A program made the translations under genes and the position numbers. DNA of 64,000 nt, taken from positions 1-64,000 of the forward strand of contig JAIVFJ010000303.1 in assembly GCA_025765615.1 (NCBI GenBank), given 5' to 3'. The notes under the pieces were generated by a model. The model was given only the letters and a program-made list of their open reading frames with translations, was not told the DNA's origin and did not search any database. Position 1 is the stretch's first letter; each line of letters opens with the position of its first letter. Source of the DNA: Zopfochytrium polystomum. Taxonomy: Eukaryota; Chytridiomycota; Chytridiomycetes; Chytridiales; Chytridiaceae. This document shows, one piece after another, positions 32,001-43,669 of the stretch.

Positions 32001-33333
32001 GCCGAGATGTTGGCGAACAGCCGGCGGCCGATGGCGCCGAGCAGGCCGGCGCCGGCGGTGTTTGCGCTGGTCGCGGCGGCGGTCGGGGTGTAGGGCGGGT
32101 CGACGAAGGTGGGGAGGTCCGTGTAGAAGAGGAAGGACTGCAGCGAGTCGACGGGCACGGGCGACGAGGTTTGCGCGCCCAGGATCGCGGAGAGCGCTTC
32201 GCTGCTCGCCGACGCGACGCCCCAGATGTTGAGCTGGTTTTGCGTGAACCTGTTGATGGCGTCGGTGTTGGAGCCGTTGGCCAGTACGCTGATCCAGCCG
32301 CCGTCTGGCGGTGGGTAATATGTGCTGCGGAAGAGTGTTAGAGGAACAGGATGAAGGATGGAAAAGCAAATCCAAAAACAAGAGGGCGAAAGGTCGTCTT
32401 GCCTGTCGATCCTTTGCGAAAGGGAGGCATCGCTGTTGCGCTCGTAGATGTCCGAATTGTGCGGATAGTCTTCTCCAAACCAAAAAACGCCTTGAAATGG
32501 GATGTTCCAATTTGGTGTTTAAATTCGCCGTTCGAGGCGACGCCAGCGGCCAATGTTTCAACCTACATGGAAACTTTGTGTTCGCGGACGACCCGGGGTT
32601 GGATCTCAAGCTGACATCGTTGTACACGTGGCGCATAAAGTTTACCGCTTTGCCGTTGGTAACGTTCGCTCCGTAAACAAGAGGATCCGACGTATTGTAG
32701 CGGGGGAAATCCATCATCGTGCAGCGAGGGAAAGTTGCTACAGAATTGGATATCTGATGCGAGAATGTTAAATCATTTTTTTTCCGACGGCTTTGCGAAG
32801 AAGAAATGCAAACGCGACTCTGATTTGAACCTTCGATTGTTGCGGCGTTGTTTAAAACTGTTTGGACGATGCTCCCAAGGGCCGGCGGCGATGAGAACAA
32901 AGACGACGGGGCAAAAACTGTTCGGTGGGTGATAGGTCAGTGTTTTCAAGGGGGCAGGTTGTTATGCCAGCGTTGCTTTTGCGGATGTTGAGGCAAGCGG
33001 AACGCTCAAGCTCCCCACGTTCTCCCGTTTTTCTCACTCTTGAATAGTTCATCTAAGGGGATACCTGATGCAGCAGACATTTGCAAAGACCTGGCGCTTC
33101 TGGTGGGATACGGCCTTAAATGCAAGGGCCCTCAGGTTGTTGCTCTTAAGAACGGGGGCGATCACTCGTGCGGCTGCCAGTGATGCATTCGATCGTTGTT
33201 CGTGCTGTTGTTGCTGCTGCTGGTGCTGGTGCTGGTGCAGCTGATACTGCTGCTGCTGATGCTGCTGATGCTGGTGGTGTCGCGGGAAGGCGGCATTGAC
33301 CTCCTCGTGTGGCCCGGCGGGTGGGCCGGCCAT
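29094..33333 (-). CDS. ABCA-family half-size ABC transporter
   Basis: Multi-exon. Start at 33333 ([12 protein letters not shown]), followed by a Gln/His-rich tract and the ABCA N-terminal [18 protein letters not shown] long luminal loop follows ([13 protein letters not shown], then [16 protein letters not shown]), then a membrane bundle ([52 protein letters not shown]). The single nucleotide-binding domain has Walker [19 protein letters not shown]-loop [13 protein letters not shown], signature [16 protein letters not shown] and Walker [13 protein letters not shown], with the H-loop [13 protein letters not shown]-family transporters move lipids. One intron near 32.4 kb seems to use a GC donor. 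One extra base is apparent near 32890 ([11 protein letters not shown]). Splice sites are only partly resolved. Confidence 0.87.
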
Positions 33334-33700
33334 GCTGAGGAAGGAAAGCGGAAGTGGGGGTGGTGGGGTGGTGGTGATCGAAGAGGGGGAGAGGAGGAGG
33401 AGAGAGAGGGGGAGTCAGAGAGAGTTCGTTTTTTTTGAGCAGCTTCAGCGGCTGTTATACTTTTTTTTCTATTTTTTTTTCTTTTTTTTTTTGGGTTTTG
33501 GCAGACAACAGACGAAGAACCTACCAAGAACTAGATGAGAGCAGTTTTGCAATTTTTGTTTCCATTGGCAGTTAGTTGAATTGCCTAATCGAGCATGGGA
33601 GTGTGATTTGCGGATGAGGCTTGCGCCGCGCAACACACATTGGGCGGGCGGACTGGGCAGAGTCGGACAGGTCGCGTGAGAGCGCCAGAGAGAGAGCAAA

Positions 33701-33749
<49 letters not shown>

Positions 33750-34093
33750 ATGAGAGTAGGACGCATCAGCGGAATGGTATCCATTAAGAGATGCCATTCG
33801 TTAAGCGGTCGACATCTCTCTCTCTCTCTCTCTCCCTCTCTTTCGCACACACACACACACACACAAGTCATTCCCGCACAGCCCGCCCCAGTTCCGGGCC
33901 AGGCAGACCAGGAGGACAGCGACATCGACAGAGACTGGCAGCCGCTCATCAACATCCGCGCTTGTTTATTTACTTTCTGCTTATTCTTTACGAGACGGTG
34001 TGTATGCTCCATTGGCGCCGCCTTTGTTTACGGGTTTTACCGCCGGACACGCGTCCCCAAAAAACAACGGGAGACAAGACCAGTGACCAAGAA

Positions 34094-34124
<31 letters not shown>

Positions 34125-34738
34125 GCAACAGTTTGCAATGTTTCCTGAACCACTTCAAACCACTCAACCATCAAGCCCAAAAAGGGGTTGTTGTTGTTGT
34201 TTGACTATGGCGCAGATTTGAGCATCTTCTTTTGGGTTTCGGCGCCGTTGCGGAGCCCCAACTGGATTTGCCGCGACGACAGCCGGTCGACGGTCACAGC
34301 GATCGTGCTGGTTGATGGTCCTAATGCCAGAAGCGGGAATTGTTTCTTTTCTTTTCATTTTTTTTTTTTTTTTCACCTTTCGTTGCTTGGCGAACTCTTG
34401 TTCATTCTATTTTCGCTCTTGCGAGGGTGGTGCCCTCGCCTCATCTGGGGAAAGGTCAACACGTTGTCGCCGCGACTCTTTCCTCTGAAGGAGCTTACGG
34501 AGGCCTTCAAAGTTCAAACTGGCCACAGGAAGGTGAAGGCGCCTGTAAGATGGTTGTGTTTGCTCCTAGCATTCTGCGGGGCTGCTGTGAGAATTTGATA
34601 GGAAGCAAAGGGAAAAAAATATAAACGAGTCGAATTGTGCGCGTCTTTCTCATCTCAAGTATTAAATCAATACCCCGTGGATAATCTTCACTCATTCGTC
34701 AGCATGTTTCCCACCTGCTTTGACCGCTCCGCTCCTTC
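33334..34738. other. Intergenic, rich in simple repeats
   Basis: (GA)n at about 33700-33745, (TC)n at about 33815-33841, (CA)n at about 33846-33864, and poly-T tracts near 33465-33492, 34097-34122 and 34358-34372. No coding exon recognised. Confidence 0.5.
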
Positions 34739-35816
34739 TCAATCCTCTCCCAGAATCTCACGGATTTCAGATCGAGTCAGCTCCGGAACTTCATCCCCGC
34801 TTCCTCCATTCGCAGCCAGCCACGATTTCACATCGGAAACGACTTGAAGCGCCAACGTCGGCGACACGCCCAAGCTTACAACGAGTTTGACGCAGCCAAG
34901 AAACTCTTTCAGAACCTCACTGGGGTCCCGCAGGGTTAGCGTAATAGAAGGAAACCCCTGCGCGCCTCTTCCAATAAGCCTTTCTACCGCTCTTTCAGCT
35001 TCATCTCCGGCTGCCTCCATAGCGGAAGGCCTCCCGGCCTCTCGAAACTCGACCTCAAGCTCCAGCAGCCCCCGAAGACCGTTCACGTTCAGGTCCTCGC
35101 ACATTCGGCTCGCCGCCCCGAACACGAGGTACGCATACCGGTCTCGAGGGGGAGCAAGCCAAACATGAAGCGCAGGCTCTGAAGGCGCCCGAACCCTGCG
35201 GCGTACGCCAGCTGCGACTCCTTCCGTTCTTTGGAAAATAGAGCGGCGACCTCGCCGCAATGAGACGCAGCACGTCGTCGCGATCGTTGCGGAGGGTCTT
35301 GTGGTACGTGAACCCCGTCGGCGCGTCGCCCAGCGCGAAAAGCCGCTCCACGAGGCGCAGGTGGTTGTCCGCGGCTGCCACGTTCAAGAGGTGCATGGTC
35401 GTCCGCCTGTCCGGCGCCTCCTTCCATCCGGTCCAGTCGCCCTCCTCGACCAAACGAACGCTGCATTTGAAGACCTCCGCGATCGCCATCTCGCCCTTGC
35501 CGCTGCGCGCCAGCCGATCGTCGAGCCAGCACAGCAGCAGGTCCTCCCGCTCCGCTCGGGTCAGGCCCTTTGGCCATCCGGGCCTCACGAAGGGGGCGAT
35601 GTCGCCGCCCGGGAAGGGCGAAGCGAGAGCAAGGATGCGAAGGCGAGTCGCCGGCGCGGTGAGCGCGGATCGCAAGTTGCGCGTCACGCGGGCGAGCTGC
35701 GCATGGACCGGGGCGAGCGACCCGTTCGCGTCTGCGACGAGAGTGGCGGCCGTCAGGACGGCGATGTCGACGAGGAGCTCGGTGGGGAGGACGGATCGTG
35801 GGGGGGCGCTGGTCAT
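34739..35816 (-). CDS. F-box/ankyrin-like protein (frameshifted)
   Basis: ATG at 35816. N-terminus RSVLPTELLVDIAVLTAA...LARVTRNLRSAL resembles an F-box helix pair. Then come helical units (TMHLLNVAAADNHLRLVERL; SQLAYAAGFGRLQSLRFM). C-terminal TRSEIREILGED. The product runs through three frames, with apparent missing bases near 35255 and at a C5 run near 35150, where RDRYAYLVFGAAS should follow. Similar plan to the gene at 21932-22870. Pseudogene or sequence error cannot be separated here. Confidence 0.5.
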
Positions 35817-35960
35817 TGTGGGTACAGGGATTTGGTGAGAGTCTGAGTCGTGTTTTTAACCCTCAGCCCTGATCCTCAATCCGAACACGTAGACTCACTC
35901 TCCCAAGTGTATTATGCTCTGAGTAACTGGGTGTTTGACGTGCTTGCACCCAAGCTCCAA

Positions 35961-37750
35961 CTAGCGGCGTTTTCGGAACTGTAATGACGCGGAAGCCATT
36001 GGGAGAGTGCAAACGCGCTTTTTCATCACGGCGCTCGCAGTTGGTAAAACCAACCGTTTAGAATTTTGTCGGACGCACGCTATCGCGACGATTGGATAAC
36101 AAAAGCGGGGCAAAGACCCTAGTTGGTACTGCTCCTGAAGCGTCTCCCTCACCCTGTCGGGGAGAGCCGCGAGCGCCTTCGCCCACCGTCGTTTTCCCAG
36201 CTTGTCCTTGTTCTTGGGATGATTGTTGAAGAACTGAAAATGAATTGCCCGTTCAGAGGCAGGGCAGTGCGTCAATGTTAACAGGATGGACGAGACTTAC
36301 CGTTTGAAAATAACAGGGCAACTCAGGCGATGGATCTTGCCGGGGGGGTCAGCAGGTTGCGCTTCGGAAAAGTCGGGCAAGCGGTCTGGAACATTGGGGA
36401 AGTGAGCAGTTTTTTGGGGGAGTACATGGCGTTCTGCGACAGCGTCTGCCAACGTTTTGCAGCCTGCACCTTCTGCACGAACGGCTCAGGCTCAAAGTTG
36501 GGGCCGGGCGGCGTTCGCGATGGAACTTAGGCATTTAAGCAAATGGACTTCATCGGCTTGGCTGCACGCAGGTGATTTCAATCGAAGAAGCAGCGGTTTC
36601 ACCAACGGATCTGTACAGTATGCACTGTTCAAACCATCTCCAACGGTGTGGCTATCGCATAGGTGAGAGAGATTCCGACGCTAAGGAGATTCAGCACACC
36701 GCGCAAAAAATGTCTAGCGATTGGGGCTAACCGGAGGAGTTCGAAAAGCTAACGTGACGATGGGAATAGTGGTGGGAAGGAAAGGAGTCATTCATCTTGC
36801 CTGCTTTTTCTTCGAGAGACGTAAGTGCATCGTAAGCAGCTCGAAGAACGCGTTGGTCCTTGTCTATCACCCTCTCTGAAAGCTTCGAGGGAGTAAATTT
36901 GTTGGTGGTAACTCATACAAAAAAAACGTACTTTGCCAAGGGTTTGCTCACAGTAAATTGTTGGATGCGACGGAACAGATTCAGTGACCGACTTTCGAAT
37001 TATCCAATTGGAATATCGCCCAAGAGCCCTGCAGGACATTGCTCGAACCAGTGGCTGAGCAGCTTTAGCATGAAAATACAGAAAAAATCATAAAATTACA
37101 TTCAAGCACACACACAAAACCTTGACCAACTCGCCAAGATACACGTCCAGTCCCACTGTACGGCTCTCAGCAACGACGTTCAGTGCGTGAATCCGTAAAT
37201 CCCAGCCTCTCGTTGAAGCCAGTTCGAAGAAGACAGAGCATCCCTCAGCAGTGGAAGAAGGGCAGGAACAAGGGCACCCTGGCGTTGAGTAGCGAGAACG
37301 TTTAAAACTTCTGCGGCGGCCTTTCATAGGGTCCCTTCCAATTCGTCACCTTCGCTGTATTCATCTTGAAGATTTGACTGAAACGCAGAGGACACCTCTG
37401 CATCCCAATCCCCTTTTCTGCTTCGTAAGGACCGTGCACCATCTTCTCGAGTACAATGCGAAGCAGCCTCATGAAAAAGGTAAAAGACCTGATAACATAG
37501 TGGCAAGGTATTCCGTTTGTGTCTCACTTACTCGTTTAAATGGTTCGCATCAATCAAATCGAAAAACCTGTCATGGTCAGCAAACACTGACACTACCTCG
37601 AAAGCAGCCACGACCTTTGTCGCAGCCTTTCACGCTTTCGAGGATAATTTGGACAAGCAAGTGGTCCGAAATGGAATCGCAGAGTCTGTTGGCCCAATAA
37701 ACCAGACTGCTCAGCTCAGGCTTTTCTCAGTTGCACGCGGACTTGCATGA
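35961..37750 (-). CDS. Unresolved multi-exon gene, HEAT/ARM-like helical segments
   Basis: Several coding-looking segments on the minus strand with splice-like borders: LSSLVYWANRLCDSISDHLL with FEVVSVFADHDRFFDLIDAN (37.75-37.53 kb), AFQSNLQDEYSEGDELEG (about 37.35), FFELASTRGWDLRIHALNVV (about 37.2), IDKDQRVLRAAYDALTSLEE (about 36.85), AKRWQTLSQNAMYSPKKLL (about 36.4) and KRRWAKALAALPDRVRETLQ (about 36.15). The paired helices look like HEAT/ARM repeats. No family identified, start and stop are not fixed, and one or more frameshifts are likely. Confidence 0.4.
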
Positions 37751-37784
37751 TCACTAACTTTTGCAAACACACATGATCTCTGCC

Positions 37785-37818
37785 TCACTCTCTGTCTCTG
37801 TCACTCTGTCTCTGTCTC

Positions 37819-37890
<72 letters not shown>
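37785..37890. repeat. (TC)n microsatellite
   Basis: About 100 bp of near-pure CT/TC dinucleotide on the + strand, with a few interruptions. Confidence 0.95.
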
Positions 37891-37896
<6 letters not shown>

Positions 37897-38471
37897 GTTC
37901 GTGTACGTTAATAAGCGTTAGGAGTGAAGCCTCGAGGGTTGGCTCCAGCGCAAAAACGCCAGTTCAATCAATGCGGCAAGAGAGAAATCCGTGTCACGTG
38001 TATGGGATTCTTCTGGAAGGGGAAAGGGCCCAACTAAGCAAAAAAAAAAAAAAAAAAAGTAAAAAAAAAAAGCGTCAGCTATGGTGAGGGAGGAAGCGGC
38101 GTCGTGCGATGCCGGACGGCAAGCGCGCCGCTCGCACCGCCACCGGGGGAACCGATGATCCCATCGTCGGATGTTCCTTCACCCACTCTACTGCTACCAC
38201 TTCGTGTTCTTCGTGCCTCTCCTGGTTGCCATCCCTTCCCGCCGCCTCCTTCATCCGACCGACGATGGCGATCGCAAAACAGGAGGAGGAGAACACACGC
38301 ACACCCCAGTTTGCTCTCTCCTCTCCTCCTCGTCTTTGCCGTTGTCGCTGCACTGCTGGGACCATCGCAGACCCTTGACGGCGACTCTGCCACACACTAA
38401 TGCCCCATGCGATAAAATGTGCCGACTGACCTTTCCTTTCCTCTTCCTTCTCCCTCCCTCCCTCTCACTAG
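37891..38471. other. 5' region of the metacaspase gene
   Basis: Poly-A tracts at 38040-38070. The first exon with the metacaspase initiator ATG must lie here or further upstream, because the first recognisable codon (Trp, 38472) follows directly after an acceptor CACTAG. I could not choose the exon with confidence. Confidence 0.4.
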
Positions 38472-40187
38472 TGGAACAATCCGTATCCCGGCCAGCAGCA
38501 CCACCACCAGCAGCAGCAGCAGCAGTACGGCGCCCCGCAGTACCCGCAGCAGCAGCCGCAGTATGCCCAGCCGCCCCCGCCGCAGCAGCCCTACGGCGCG
38601 CCGCAGTATGCCCCTCCCCCGCACCAGCCCCCCTACGGCGCCCCGCCCCAGCAGCCCACGTACGGCGCCCCGCAACCCGGCGGGTACCCGGGTGCATACC
38701 AGCAGCCCCCACCCCCGCAGCAGTACGGCGGCGGCGGCTACGGCCAGCCCCCGCCGCCGCAACATTCGCGCCCCGGCCCCCCCGGCGGCTACGCGCCTCC
38801 CGCCGTCCCGCCCCCAGGCGGCTACGCGCCGCCCCCGACCGCGCCCCCTCCCGGCGGTTCGCACTACCAGTACGGCGCCTACTCGCCGCCCGCCGGCGCT
38901 CCGCCGTCCGCGCAGCCGCCGGCCTACGTCGCCCCGCCGTCCGGCCCGCCGCCGAACCGCATGCGCCGCGCGCTCTTCATCGGCATCAACTACACCGGCT
39001 CCCGCGCCGCCCTGCGCGGCTGCCACCAGGACGTCAAGAACATGAAGGCCTTCTTCGACCGCCGCTTCCCCTACGCAAAGGAGACGCTCGTCCTCACCGA
39101 CGAGCCGTTCCAGGGCCCGACCTACCAGCCCACCAGGCAGAACATCACCAACGCCATGCGCTGGCTGGTCGCCGACGCGCGGCCCGGGGACCACTTTTTC
39201 TTCCATTACTCGGGCCACGGCGGGCAGCTCAAGAGCCAGACGGGCGACGAGGACGACGGGATGGACGAGACGATTTTGCCGTTGGACTTTGAGAGGGCCG
39301 GACAGATCCGCGATGATGAGCTGTTCATTGCAATGTGCAGGCCGCTGCCGTACGGGTCGTTCTTGACGGCCATCTTTGATTGCTGTCACTCGGGCAGTTG
39401 AGTGCTTTTATTTTTTTTTATTTTTTTCATTTTTTTTCTTTCGCGTTCGCCCACACATCTCACACACGCTCGCGCACACTCACAACCAACGCACACAGCC
39501 ATCCTCGACCTCCCCTTCACGTACCAGCTCGGCGCCAACGGCCAGCTCATGCAGAAGAACAACTTTGAAGAAGGCGGCAAGGCGCTGCTGCAGGGCGGGC
39601 TCAAGTTCCTGACGGGCGACAAGGCCGGCGGCATGGCGCTCGCCATGCAGGGGATCAAGATGCTGGGCGCTGGCGGCGGCGCGGGCGGTGGTGGCGGTGG
39701 TGGTGGTGGTGGCCCGCTGGGAGCGCTAGGAGGGTTGTTGGGCGGTGGGGGCGGAGGGTTGTTGGGGGGCGGGCAGCAGCAGCAGCAGCAGCAGAGGCCA
39801 CAGCAGAGCGAAGGGTTGACGGCGACGGGCACGACGCGCAACACGACGCAGGCGACGATTATTCAGTGGAGCGGGTGCATGGACAATCAGACGAGCGCGG
39901 ACACCCAGATCGTTGAGTGTTGTTTTTTTTTTTTTTTTCTTTTATTTGGTTCTCTCCGTTCCCCCTCTCTAAAAATCACAAAAACACGAACAAATAAACA
40001 AACACAGGGCGGCATGCCGACCGGCGCCATGTCGTACGCGTTCATCAAGGCCCTCAACGAGAACCCCAACGGCACCTACCTCGACATTCTCCGCCGCACC
40101 CGCCAGCTGCTCGCCACCGAGTACACGCAGATCCCCATGATCTCGTGCGGGTACGCCATGAACTTGAACAGCCCGATGCTGTTCTGA
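38472..40187 (+). CDS. Type I metacaspase (first exon not located)
   Basis: Exons 38472-39396, 39499-39911 and 40008-40187, joined without a frameshift (506 codons). Caspase-fold cysteine peptidase (C14B) that cuts after Arg/Lys. The pro-domain of about 160 residues is Pro/Gln/Tyr/Gly-rich (WNNPYPGQQ, QQPYGAPQYAP). The p20 part begins RRALFIGINYTGSRAALRGC. The catalytic His is in FFHYSGHGGQ, the Cys in IFDCCHSG, and the Ca-site-like acidic run is DEDDGMDETILPLD. A Gly-rich insert (about residues 380-420) lies between the p20 and p10 parts, and the end is YTQIPMISCGYAMNLNSPMLF. Pro-domain and insert are longer than average. Confidence 0.9.
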
Positions 40188-40638
40188 GAGTGAGAGTGAG
40201 AGAGGGAGTGAGAGAGAGGGCAAGTGGGAGAGAGAACGGTTGGAGGTTTCTTTGGTGTTTTTTCCTCTTTGCTTTTATTCCCTTTTTTGGAGAGGGGGTA
40301 TGTGTGACGCTTTCGCCGCTTTTGCGTTCTATCTGGACTGCCGCGCACCCTCTTTCGTGTTTTCGGGACTCTTTTCTTCTTTTTTTTTTTTAGGGGGGCA
40401 AAGAGACGTTTCCACGACGTCCTAGTTTTTTACTCTTGGAACCCACCGTCACGGTTATTTCTGTCTCTCTCTCTCTCTTTACTTTTTTTTTTTTTTGTTT
40501 ATTAGGGGTGGACGCTCTAAAAAACAAACAAACAAGAACAACAAGAGCAAAAAAAAAAAAAAAAAAGGAAAGGGTGAACTGCACACACACACACACACAC
40601 ACACACTTTCATCCCTCAACAAGCAGACACAGACAACA
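40188..40638. other. Intergenic, convergent 3' ends
   Basis: 3' flanks of metacaspase (+) and the small gene (-). Poly-T/poly-A tracts at 40380-40391, 40481-40496 and 40549-40566, and (CA)n at about 40580-40606. Confidence 0.5.
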
Positions 40639-40866
40639 TCACCGCCCCGCATCACCGCGCACCCCCGCACGCGCCGGCCGCTCCCCGCCACCAACACCTC
40701 CCACTGCACCGCCGCCAAACAGCCCGTCAAACGCCCCGCGCTGCCACAGCAGGTACGCCGCGACCGCCAGCACCAGCCACACCTGCGGCGGCAGGCCGAA
40801 CAGGAGACCCGAGGACGCGGCGGAGCGAGGACACCCGCACCGCTGCGAGACCGGGATCGTCGACAT
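40639..40866 (-). CDS. Small single-pass membrane protein candidate (75 aa)
   Basis: ATG at 40866: MSTIPVSQRCGCPRS, then a hydrophobic segment VWLVLAVAAYLLW, then a Gly-rich, basic tail. One membrane helix with a short Cys-containing N-terminus. A plausible small ER/mitochondrial membrane subunit, but no family recognised, and a spurious frame cannot be excluded. Confidence 0.35.
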   Translation of the reverse strand: MSTIPVSQRCGCPRSAASSGLLFGLPPQVWLVLAVAAYLLWQRGAFDGLFGGGAVGGVGGGERPARAGVRGDAGR

Positions 40867-42460
40867 GACGCTCGAGACGTGGAGCCCGCAGCCGCCCCAC
40901 TTTGTATTTGAGGAGGGGAGGAGGGGGCCGGGGGGTAGGTTAGAGAGGGAGGAGAAAAAGGAAGCTGGGTGGAGGCGGGTACCGTTGTTTTGCCGCACGT
41001 CGCGCAGCGGACCTTGTTTTGTTTTGTTTTGTTTGTGCGTGTGTGTGCGTGAGTGTGTGTGTTGGGGGGGTGGAAGGATTTGTCGGTTAGAGTGGCTAGT
41101 GCATTGTTAAACCGTACTGGGTAGCACATCGAGAGGGAAGTGGTGTATGTGAGTGTTGGTGTTGTCGTTGCGTGTGAGTGTGTGTGTGTGTGGGAGTGTG
41201 TGTGAGTGTGTGTTGAGCGGAGTCGTTCGTGCGAGGGTGAGGGTATGTAAGAGGTCGGTTGGTTCGTTTTGGTTTTGTTTTTTTTTTTTTTTTTTTGTTT
41301 GTGTTTTCTTTTTCTTTTCTTTTTTTTGTTCCATTTTGGTGAGCGGAGATCGGCGCCGTTCGGTTCCTGGGGCCGCCCGCCGCCAAAAGTAAGGAGTCCA
41401 CCTCTCCCACTGCGCCTCCTTTTCGGGGGTTCTCCATAACGCGGGGCTGCGGACAGTCGGGGAACGCAGGCGAGCCCACACGCCCTCTGGTTGATGTATA
41501 TTTTTAATTTTCACTGTCGACTGGCCAGGTCTCTGTCAATGTAGTAACGCCCCGACCAACAGCACGATGGGTAGAACTGGGGACCGTCCGGATCAACCCT
41601 CTGAGGGAATCAAGCCGCGCTTCCTTTTTTTTTCTTTTTTTTCTCTCCACAACGATCATTGCTGTTGTTTTTGACCGGGAGGAGCTTACGAATGTCGCGG
41701 TGTCCCGGCGCGGAGAGGAAGTTTGGTTTGTTGGTTGGTTGGTTGGTTGGTTAGTTAGGCGAAGGGACTTTCACAGCGATATTAAATGATGGAATCCTTA
41801 GAGGATTCCATTATTCCTTGCCCCCGTGCCAATCCACGTTTGCTTTTTTCATTTTTGCCTTATTTCTTTGTTCACTTTTTTCTTCGTTTTTTTCTTTTTT
41901 TTTTTTTTGTTGTGCAGACGCCTTCGCGGACGGAGCGGACAGAATTTCGCTTCGGACGAGATCAGGATGAGGGTGGACGTCGCTGAGCTCCTGCCCGAGG
42001 GGGTCGGCCTCCAGGATGGTATGCACGTCTGTTTTACTGCAAGCAGGGCCTACTTGAATCAACACCTCCCAAGATAAGGAACCACAGGATGATCGCCAGC
42101 CGCCGGAAGTGGGACAAAGTTCGAGTCGAAAGCAGGCCTTCTGGCCCATGTTAAGGAGCACTCGATTGCGCATGGCTGTGGTGATTGCATCCAACACCTG
42201 CGATCGCGTTCGGTTTATTTGCGTGCAAGGAGCGGTGTACCAGTCCAAGCTGAACAAACCTAAAGTGGGCGACGAAACGAACGAAAAGCGGCGTCTTTCC
42301 AGCACGCTAAAGATTGGCTGCCCTTCCTAATAGACAGCACACCTGCCCAGTCGACAATATTTGTGCACTGGCGCCAGTACGGAGGCTTTCACCCAAAATG
42401 AACGAGTACTGTCATTGAGCTCTGCAAGGCTTGGTTCCGATCTCGGGATATCTTCGCGAG
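40867..42460. other. Intergenic, no firmly supported gene
   Basis: TG-rich repeats at about 41030-41215, poly-T at 41277-41296 and (TTGG)n at about 41727-41752. A minus-strand frame at 41811-42305 (165 codons) has mixed-composition stretches (RSQVLDAITTAMRNRVLL; KTDVHTILEADPLGQEL) that might be exons of an unknown gene. Support is too thin for a CDS call. Confidence 0.35.
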
Positions 42461-42573
42461 AGTCTCCATGTCAAAGCTCAAGGACAGTCCCAGAAAGGAC
42501 AATTGCTAATGATACCAATGATACCAACAAGACAAGTCAGAAAGGCAAAGAAAGTTCCAGCGGGTGATTCATA
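42461..42573 (-). mobile_element. LTR-B fragment (5' part), without the GAA/TTC array
   Basis: Reverse complement begins TGTTATGAATCACCC (42573) and matches the 5' part of the family, including the TGGTATCATTGGTATCATT block, but has only GGAACTTTCTTTG where the other copies have the expanded array. It ends near 42461, before the TATA region. Confidence 0.7.
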
Positions 42574-43607
42574 ACAAATGAGATTCAAAGGAGACCTTTC
42601 AGCGTGCTTCTTACGGACTTTACGTATGAGACAAGTGAACCTCGACTGCCACTGCTGAACATCCTCCCAATCTCGGAGAATAACAGCACAGTTAATGTTG
42701 CATTTGCTTTCATATCTTCTGAGGGAGTCGACGACTATACTTGGGTCGCTCAAGTGCCTTGAGCGGCTCCTTGCGCTTCCTCCAGTTGTGATAGTAACTG
42801 ACCGAGAGCTGGCCTTGATGAACGCAATTCGCACTGTATTTCTCGCCTTCCCAGCAAGAAAAAAGCCCAAGGAGGCATGGAGGCTTGTCAGTCCTGGAGA
42901 CTGACTGACTCCACCATTTCTGGGGACCGGACAGGAATCGAGCAAAAAACGAGAGGTTTTTGCAAGGTCCGCTCACCCCCCACTCACTCACTCACCCTTC
43001 CCATAAGTAAAAACCAGTCAAAAACGAGAGAATTTCCGGTGCCTACCAGAAATTCCGGTGGCACAATGGGAAAGTGATGTTTTTTGCTTGCTTTTTTTTT
43101 TTTTTCGTCCCCACGACGAGAATTCCGATGCTTTTCGGTGCGGGAAGGCGAAGTTGCGCGCAATGGTGACTGCGACGTCTCTGGTCCATCTATCTGGTTG
43201 AGAGCCTGTCGCAGCCAAAATGAGTGAATTTTCATCCAGTGAAAAAAGATTTTTTCAGTCCCCTTTTAGTCGGTTAAAATAGGGTCACTACAAGACCAAA
43301 TGGAACCAACCTTCCGGTTTGGATGCCGTTCTTGTTCTTGTTTCGTTCTGTTGAGGGGATTTTGCCCAAGCCAAACGAGACAGAGAGAGGCAGACAGATA
43401 GACATGGAGGGAGGGACAGTGAGACAGAGACAGACTGAAAGGCAGACAGACAGGCAGACAGACAGACAGGCAGACAGACAGACAGACAGACAGGCAGACA
43501 GGCAGACAGGCAGACAGGCAGAGAGCATGAGAAAGAAACAAAAAGAGCCCTCCTCCTCCTTCCACACTCCCCCACACAACACAAGGACGACGACGACGAC
43601 GACGACG
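42574..43607. other. Intergenic with a (GACA)n/(GGCA)n tract
   Basis: A tetranucleotide repeat (CAGACAGA/GGCAGACA) runs about 43378-43520, just upstream of the ferric reductase start. On the minus strand 42574-42900 a coding-like stretch (AVILRDWEDVQQWQSRF, TCLIRKVRKKHAE) directly precedes the LTR fragment. It could be internal retroelement sequence or host; undecided. Confidence 0.45.
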
Positions 43608-43637
43608 ATGCCCGTGGTGGAGGAGGAGGACTATCAC

Positions 43638-43669
<32 letters not shown>

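Noticed and set aside
40966..41024. Zinc-ribbon-like VRCATCGK peptide on the minus strand
   Set aside because: Only one CxxC is present, flanked by a (TTTTG)n-derived repeat, with no continuing conserved domain.
43378..43520. CRISPR-like array
   Set aside because: The CAGACAGA/GGCAGACA units are a pure short tandem repeat without spacers, in a eukaryotic context.
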